Source: Halichondria panicea
Lineage: Eukaryota > Porifera > Demospongiae > Suberitida > Halichondriidae
DNA: 64,000 nt
Assembly: GCF_963675165.1 (NCBI RefSeq)
Contig: NC_087388.1
Span: 2,954,800 to 3,018,799 of the forward strand
Reading direction: 5' to 3'
Shown here: in pieces, positions 39,095-47,700 of the stretch
Layout: the number at the start of each line of letters is the position of its first letter
Position numbering within the stretch: the first letter of the stretch is position 1
Notes under the pieces: model-generated
What the model was told of the DNA's origin: nothing
Database searches by the model: none
Seen by the model: only the letters and a program-made list of their open reading frames with translations
Made by a program: the position numbers and the translations under genes

Positions 39095-41692
39095 CGTATA
39101 CCTCGCTTGCGCATGCGCACCGAGGCATAATCACAGAAGACCATCGTTAGCTAGCTCGAGCTCTTGCACACTACACTGCACAGCTAGCTAGAGCATCTAT
39201 GGTTTCACAGCGCACGTGTTGTAAATTCAGCCCCAGCGTTATTACGGAACATTTCTGTACCATTTTTAATAAGATTCATCGCGTTTCCGTTCCGTTTTTA
39301 CGCCAACATAATTACGCGCATTTAAAAAAACGGAACGGGAACTTTTATTTGAGGCCTACTGACGTAGCAAGGCAAGGCAAGGCACTCCTTTTTTATTTGT
39401 CACCTTTTCTTTCTTTCTTTGTTTCTACAATTTTACCCGTATTTTATCTTATTGTGACAACAAGCAGAAAAAGAAGGTCCTGCGAAAGAGGCTACTCCAG
39501 AAATGGGTTGGCTAATCTGGATTAGGCCCGTTTACACAAACGCGGATAGCCGGAATCCAACCCGGATTAAAGCCCTCGTGTAAACGGGGCTACTATTACC
39601 TCAGTTACACATTCCATTATACTAGCATCCACAAACAAGATTTTGAATTATCAACTTACCCCATCCTGACTGTCTCCAATCTGAAGAAGTTCTCAAGATC
39701 TTTTGAAGATCCGATGTGAGTACAGGCTATACACTCCCCTTGGTTGTCAGCTAGAGAGCTTGGTGTGTGTTGTGAACCATTAATAAACGGTATGAACATT
39801 TGCAACTCAGGAAAAGCTCGTCCCATTCCGTCAACATCCAGCACTGGTAGGTCCTCGATAGCTCCTACTAGCAGAGGCTCTATGGAGTTGAATCCACCAG
39901 CTTCCAAGCAGATAAGGCCAGTGATACATCTCTCCTGTGGTGTATTGGTGTGTGTAAATACAATGTAGATGGATAGGATACGAGTGTGGGGGGAAGCCAT
40001 CCATACATTTGAATGCCAATCCGAATCGACTCAGTTAATGTTATACCGTGTGTACTAACAGGAAAGAAAATACCTTTGAGACTTTCGCCATGTTAACATT
40101 GGCTAAGCTTTCTCTTGTGGCAAATGATCCAGTAAACTTGGTCCCATCAATCCACGAGTAAGTTTTCTCTACCACCTCCACACCTTCACGGCTCACTTTC
40201 CCATCCTCTACACCCTCGCATACTCCACTTGCAAGGACTCTCCTCAATGTGTCCAGAGCTAGACATGTCTCTCTGCCGTTGGGTGGCTTCTCTATGAGTA
40301 TTGCCGGAGCACCCATGAACCCCACCCCACACACAAGGCCTCTGTCTTTCTGCTGAAGTCTGGATGAAAAAGGTACAGAATAAAGAAATTGGCAGAAACT
40401 AAGACTGTAACACACAATCGAATCCTCAACCTAGTATGTAAACTTGATCTAGTATAACAAAGTACAGTAGATTCTCGTTAATCCGGTCACCTTTGGGACA
40501 ACGCATAACCAATTTTATCTGCCAAACCACACCCAAAACGTCATATCCAGCCGTAATAAACGTCATTAAAAATCTAGTTTAGGGCAGCCAGAACTCAATA
40601 CGAAATAGCGAGTTGGCCAGGACACAGTATAGATCAAGCTACTGTAGTAATCTGTGCTAAAGAAAACGACAAGTATATTTATCGAGATGACTGTTACTGT
40701 TTTACCAGTAATTCAGAGAGCCGGATTAGCGAGAGTCTACTGTAGATAAAAATCAGAGTTCAAATCACCTAAAAGGGTTGACAATCCTGATGGTCTTTCC
40801 AGATTTAATGAGTTGGGCAGCCCGCAACTGGCCGAAATAGGGACTTCCTCCACCCCCACAACCGAGTATGGCTGCTCCTGTTGCTAGACAAACCACATCG
40901 TGCTCCGATAGAGTCCACACACCTACATGTACATATAATTTTTATGTCATGCGGTACAATATACTGCATGTTGGGAGGGTGACAGCAAACATTATCATGT
41001 ACACGTCAGAATGAGGAATATACAGTATGTCACCTCTACACTGTGTCTCTGTTATAATTATACATTTATAAAGAGAACTTTCACATTACAAATACATGTA
41101 TCACCTAAGGCTACATAAATTATATATACACGTACATGTAGCTCTAAACCAACATAAAATATCAAGGGCATATATAAAGAAGAGCTACATGTACGTCTAC
41201 ATGTAGGTAAATAATATCAAGGGCATGTATAAAGAAGAGCTACGTCTAGGTAAATCTCTATGGATATAATTATGGTTTAAATAGAATACAGAATACAACG
41301 CTTCGAAGCCCAGAATTTCGCTAAATATGAGCATATAGTCGAAGTTGCATGCCCCCCCCTTGGGGGTCACAATGTCCTTGGTAATATGTAATTCCTGATA
41401 TGCATATACATGTATGTAACAATGCATACTATTTCTGCAAATACATGTAGCAGCTACACCTCATTTGCTAGCAGCACCTGTTTCCTTGTTGACAAGTGGA
41501 GTTGGTAGACCGGCTCTTAAGTCGTTCTCTAGCTCCTCCTCTGAAGCGCTGGGCCATGATGGATTGTCCTGTACCGACCCAGGGATGCTTGGAGTGAACT
41601 GTATGAGTGGGGTGTTTAGTACATACTGAGATGTTCCAAAACTGAAAATGCTATTATGCCTCGAAGGGCATGCGCAAGCGAGGTATACGGTA

Positions 41693-41751
<59 letters not shown>

Positions 41752-44700
41752 CTGCTACAGCTGCCCAAGGATATGAACTGTAAGCATTCTATAGGCTTCT
41801 AGTAAAGTTTTCTTGGATTTCAATTCGCAAAACAATGCTTGGTTCTCTATTTATGCCTAGTTTTGCTTACTTGCAGCCTTTTCAGAAGAGTACGTAGCAA
41901 AACTTGTCCATGGAGTTTTACTACTCTACCTAAAACGCTAGGCTGCCAGAGTGAGTTCTCACTGCCGGCTCTACTGTACTGATGCAGCCATTAATTTTAG
42001 ACTTTGTACTATCGATCGTCCACCGAGGCATCAGCACCACCCGCAGTGCTTTCATTATGCCTCGGTGCGCATGCGCAAGCGAGGTACAATGTATACGGTA
42101 GTGTGTTTGTGTGTATGTCTATGTGTAGACTGCTACAGCTGCTCAAGAGCAAGCAAGAGTTTCTATACAGGCTTCTATATAATTATAGTCATGTTTTCTT
42201 GGATTTTAATTCGTGGATTTGAAAAATAATGCTTGTTTTGAAATGCCATTGTAGCCTTTCCAGAAGAGTGCGTAGCAAAACTTATCCATGGAGAGTGTTG
42301 CTACTACTTTTGGCATCATTTTTAGAATCAATCCATGGTCGATCATTTCCCACTCGTTGAGTTTCCCTGTGATTACAGCTCTGAGATTAGCCTGAATGCA
42401 GCAAAATTATTGCAAAAATGTTCATCATCAGTGCTGAGTGCAAACCATTAGCAACAGTAGCTTTATGTTATGTAGCTTTGACACATCCACCGAGGCATCA
42501 GCTCCCACGATGCTTTTATCATAGTGTAGCAGTGAGTGTACAATGTTGTACATGTATACACCCTCTATAAACATACATGTAACTGTGAACACTAATTTTG
42601 TGTTATGTATACAATGTAGCTTTGCTATTGATGAACCCACCTGGGAGGTCTCACTCCCGGGTACTGTTCCCATGGTGATCTCAGTAGCGGGTGGTAATGT
42701 GCTGGCTGTGTATGGTTGAGCAGCTGTGCTAAGCGAGTCTTGTGTGAGTGCTCCTATGGCCTTCACCTTCACTCTAACTCGGCCCGTAACATATGTCACA
42801 TCAGTCACCTCCTCAGAGTGGATGTACACGGTGTTCGCTATACCCCCTGGGAACGGAAATACAGTGTAGCAGGGTTTCGTCAAGGATAAAAGTTAGGGGG
42901 GAAGGACTTAATTTTCACGCAGCAGCGCGCCGCAAAATGTTTGGGCCCCGCCCACTTTTCTGACTACACCCCCAATTAGTATCACAGTAGAGCCTACTTT
43001 CTACGTATAACTACGGCTACAGGTTACATGACATTGTACGTCTAAATTGATTATTTTATATTCGACAAAACATATATTCCACAAAACATTTGGGGGTAAG
43101 ATAAGCATTTGGGAGGGAAAGTTCACCCCCTGCCCCCCCCCCCCCCCACCTGCACGTAGATGAAACCCTAGGATGGTCGTAAAATCATTGTTTTGTACAA
43201 CACTATAGAGCTACCCTTTGTGTTTCCCTATGTATGAACGTACCATTTAACACACGAGAAATATGCTTACAGCACGTACTGTCGTAGCTAATAAAAGTTG
43301 CTACAATACACAACAACAGACTATCTAGTGTATTGTTCAGATAACTAATAATACATTCAAGCATCTAACCTTTCTTCCTGACCTCCTCCATGGCCTGTTC
43401 CCTCCCTCTCTCCATTGCCATCTCCCGGGCTTTCTTGTCACCACTCTCCTGTCCAAGACTGGGATCAGAGGTCAATAACTGCTCTCTGATTGGAGCCAAA
43501 TTAATTATCCTGTCACTGCTTCCCCCCACAGTGCCCAGTGCTGCACCCACGGCATTGGCCACACCCTGTCAGAGACAAAATCAAATAGTTACAAATGTAC
43601 ACACTGATTGAACAAACTAATGTTGATTGCAATTGTTGACAATGATATATAGGGGGAGCTTAATGGAAACAGAGCCTATCTGATCATCAGATGGGGTTGG
43701 ATGAATGATATTCAAGGATAACTGCAACTGCAGCATGTAGATCTAGCCGTTTATCTCTTTCCTTGGCAATCTGTTGTAGAAATTACAACAATGGGTAAGG
43801 AATCGTTATGATGAATTAGATGAAGTTGTATGTGAGCTCCTCCCTGACAAACAAACTGTAGTCTAGGTAACGGCCTTATCAGTCAAGTAGGCTAAAAGTC
43901 TGTGTCCTTTGATGTAAGCTTTGATGTCTCTTTGTGCATATGTAGTTATAAAAAAAGAAAAAAAAAAAAGAAACCTTTGACTAGCTAGGAAGAGTAGCAG
44001 CAGTAGTAGTAGGAAGAGTAGCAGTAGTAGTAGTAGCAGTGCAAGCAGGACTAGACTAGATTAAAAAGTTGGTGGAAAGAATAACTGACCGTTTGGACGT
44101 CACCTGGCTGCCAGACTTTCATCTGGACTCTTACCCTGAGTAGCTGGCCTTTCTCTAAGCCACAAAACTGAGCAAGAAGCTGAAGAAGCAGCTAGACAGA
44201 GACATGTACCTAGCCTTGAGAATTGGGAGGCGTGGCTCAACTAGTTAGTTAGCCCAGCCCAGAGGAATTGTTACCGTGGGTACTGAACAACCGTAGAAGT
44301 AGGGCTACCCCTGGCTTTACTGAATTAACTAGCTGTGTCTGCTGTCTAGTTGGACCAGATTTAGCTAGATAATGGGGTAGAGAATAGTTGAGCGGTGCTG
44401 TGTGTAGCTTGAACTGTACTGGCTGGCAAGAATCTAGTAAGCACCCTATGCACTGATAACTCGTCAGAATGGAGAGTATGTTCTAGGGATCTGGACAGCT
44501 GTACATCCAAAGGAGCCAGGGAGTGCCAATCATCTTCTCCCAGTCTCTGACACGCTAAACAAAAGGAGCTAGAACTGGGAGTCCCAGCTAGAATTGCTAG
44601 CCGGATCTAGACTAATAGAATGACATGGAGGCGTGGTGAGGCCGGATCCACACTAATTGATCGACCTAAAGACGCTCCTGTTCCAGATTTCACGAATGGC

Positions 44701-47700
44701 AAGGAAAGGGTTATCGAACAATGATGTAGTGTGGAATCACCGTGGTAGCGACCATTGTTTACACATTATCAAGTGACATTATTAACAATAAACCCCACTG
44801 TCTCCGTATGACTATACACTGGGTGGGGTTTAATAGACTCCAAGCTCTGGAGCACACTCATCATAAACTTGCTTGCCTCGATCTATAGTTAGCACTAGCT
44901 GGGTCAATAACAAGCTTCCCGTTTGTCCAAATACTGGTACATGTAACTACCAAAGTAGGTACCCAGTATATTTCATTCCCGTGAGGCATATAAAATTTAT
45001 AGTCTACTAGTACATTAGACTTTATGGTAACATGAACCATTTTTTGCTTTGGGTTTTGCCCTCGGACTTGGAGGTTTACTACCATGAAGTTTAATATAGT
45101 GGACAATAACTATAACATAGAACATGTATCTGCATGAGTGAAGGTAATAATTGCGTTGTAAGCTAGAGAGGCTTTTGCCCACTCACAAAGTGCTCTGAGG
45201 GACATTCAATGGTGGATACTCCTCTTAGTTGAGTGTTTCTGTCCACAAGGATGCTGCCACCTCCTACTAGAATCACAGGACACGCTTCATTCTCAGTCTG
45301 TATAGGGGTACGACATTAATTTTCATGAACAATGAATTTTTCCACTGTAATGCCAAACACAGCATACACATGCATGCATAAACGTACCTCAAGCGATTTT
45401 CATTTTAAGAGCGAAATAAGAGCAAGCGTAATTTACTGAATCACTGTTGTCCTACAGTACTATCTGGTTGGTTTCCTAGCTACGGCTTTGATATTGAGTC
45501 AAATATGACTGTAAGCTACCGGAGAAACTGGTTATTAGCGCATGCGCTCATGCGGTCAAGCTCTATACGCTTATATTCGCCTATAATGCAGTCATTTTCA
45601 AGCCTCACCCAGTAACCGGATGTCTCCGTGATGAGAGCTGACTCGTATAAGCTAGCTTGAAAATGAGCAAGCAAGGCAAGCAGGTAACCTTAACTGGATC
45701 TACATCATACTATTATGTTACAATTCATTTTACAGTTCATTTTACATTCATATCATAAAAACATTCATATTGACCAGGAACTGAAACAAAAGGGTTCAAG
45801 TCCACCTCATCTATGTCTCAGCATGGTAACAGCATGCCCAGAGAGTTCTTCCAGATAGATATCACCAGCTATAATTATAGCTACCATGCATTGTACAAGC
45901 AAGCTAGCTCAAAGATGAACGAATTAGTTGAAATTGTCATTATCCTTCGCATAATTAGAAAAGCGCTTCAATTCGAGTACAAAAACATGCAGTTGAGCAT
46001 GCGCTTAAAATAAAGATACGCTTACAGTCGAGTAAGCACTAACAATCCAGTTTCTAAGGTAGTTTAATAGTACGTACCTTCATACTATCAATGACATTCT
46101 CTAGTTTATTCTTCATCTCATTCATAGCAGCGGTCACCAGATCAGTACTCAAACTAGCCACTGCTTGACGTGCTGTGCAAAAATTACTAGGGGCAACCCC
46201 TGCTGCCATGGCAACATCAGTCGCTGTACATTGCTTCCCACCAAAACACAGAGCCTTCTTAGTGATCTCATATCCAACACTTTTTGGACCAACCATAGTA
46301 TGACCCTGTGAAACGGAACGATTAAACAGTTTTTTACAGCTCTCAGTAAGAGAATGCAAATCACAATCACTTTTTATTGGACAACTGCAAAAAAATTATC
46401 TTACGGATTGGGAGTCAAACGTCACAAGTGATCCTCCGCCAAGCCCAATACTCTGAACGTCAGGCATTGGGAAGTTGGTATTGACCCCACCGACCTGTTG
46501 GAATAATTGAGGGAGACAATGGGATATGATGGGTAAGAAAGAGAGAGAGAGAGAGTGGAGGATATAGAGTGGCAAAGGAGGTTTTGGAAGGGAAGGGAAT
46601 AGTGAGAAATTATGTACTCTTTGCGGATTATAATATCACGGACAAAAGAGGGGGAAATAAATAATACATTAAGCTGGCAGTGTTAAAGTTCCTACCAACA
46701 TTCGGTGTGTGATTGTCCATTCTTACCTCACACTGTGTTGAGGACTGCCGTGGAAACCCACTGACGAGCACCCCCACATCAGTGGTTGTTCCCCCAATGT
46801 CCACCACAATGGCATTCAGATGCTTAGTAAGGAAGGCAGCTCCTCTCATACTGTTGGTGGGTCCGGAGGAAAATGTCAGCACAGGGTAGCATTTCGCTTC
46901 TTGTGCACTAGGGGGAGGGGCAGTTATTACAGCAGGTGAATGCATTTGACAGTATCCCCGTGGGTGTGCTCAACCATAGAAAATACATTTCAGAGTTGCA
47001 TTCTGGCCCCAATTTTCATCCCAATTGGCTTTGAGCAAGACAGTACTCTTTAGAACTGTGATAATTATTTAGGCTGCCTGTGCTTAAGAGCCGAAGAAAA
47101 TGAGACACATGTTTATGGCTGCGTATCCAATTAGTTGTAAATATGATGGTTTCTGATAACCATAGCACAAACCCGGAAAGCACCTAGCTGATCATTATGG
47201 TTTACAATCAACCTTATGAGGGTTCCATCATTCTGTGTGAGGTAAAAATCCTGCTTTGAAGAGCAGAGCTTCAGTCGGTAGAGAGCCTCGCCAAAAGCAT
47301 TGATCGTTTGGCTGGCCATATCTTTAAGTGATTCATTGAGGATGGCTGCATTCTCTCTCTCAAGCAGTCCCAATGTACCAAACTGATATAAAAAAAATAC
47401 TCTTAATTAAGGCATATGGTTAATTACACAGAAGACATTAAAGTTTCCATACACATTACACATAAAATGATCGTACTGTAATGTGTACCTCATGAGACAG
47501 AGTGCAGCTACACTCCACACCCCTCTTCTCACACTCGTCCCTCACAATAGCAGCTGCCCTGGTCTCTTGGTTACGTTCAGGGTCAGCACATGGTGAAAAC
47601 ACTCCACATATCACAAAATTCTTCACAGGAGAATCTCGAGATAAACTGGTCGATACGCATTGCCTAATCTCATCTTCATTGATGCTAGAAATCTCTTGAG

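Larger units (their letters stand above)
32727..39361. mobile_element. 6.6 kb segment bounded by perfect 34 bp inverted repeats
   Basis: The left end CAGTAGGCCTCAAATAAAAG continues ttcccgttccgttt (32727-32760); the exact complement ends at 39361. Subterminal regions on both sides are rich in acgg/cgtt words (gcgttttcgttcg left, gcgtttccgttccg right). I see no target-site duplication (tgcacata left, acgtagca right), so these could be ends of one large element or two unrelated insertions of one family. Inside are the exon chain at 33165-35677, a Tc1 relic and the 37.0-38.7 kb element. Confidence 0.6.
14407..39659. other. 25.3 kb intron of the hydantoinase/DUF917 gene
   Basis: Donor GTAAGT follows ATGGG at 39660/39659, and the acceptor gcatcag|TGCTGC is at 14407/14406. 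Two bases carried across (GG) plus T restore Gly and the DUF917 frame. Everything between, described in separate entries, is transposon, satellite or unassigned sequence on both strands. The other introns of this gene are below 2.2 kb. Confidence 0.82.
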
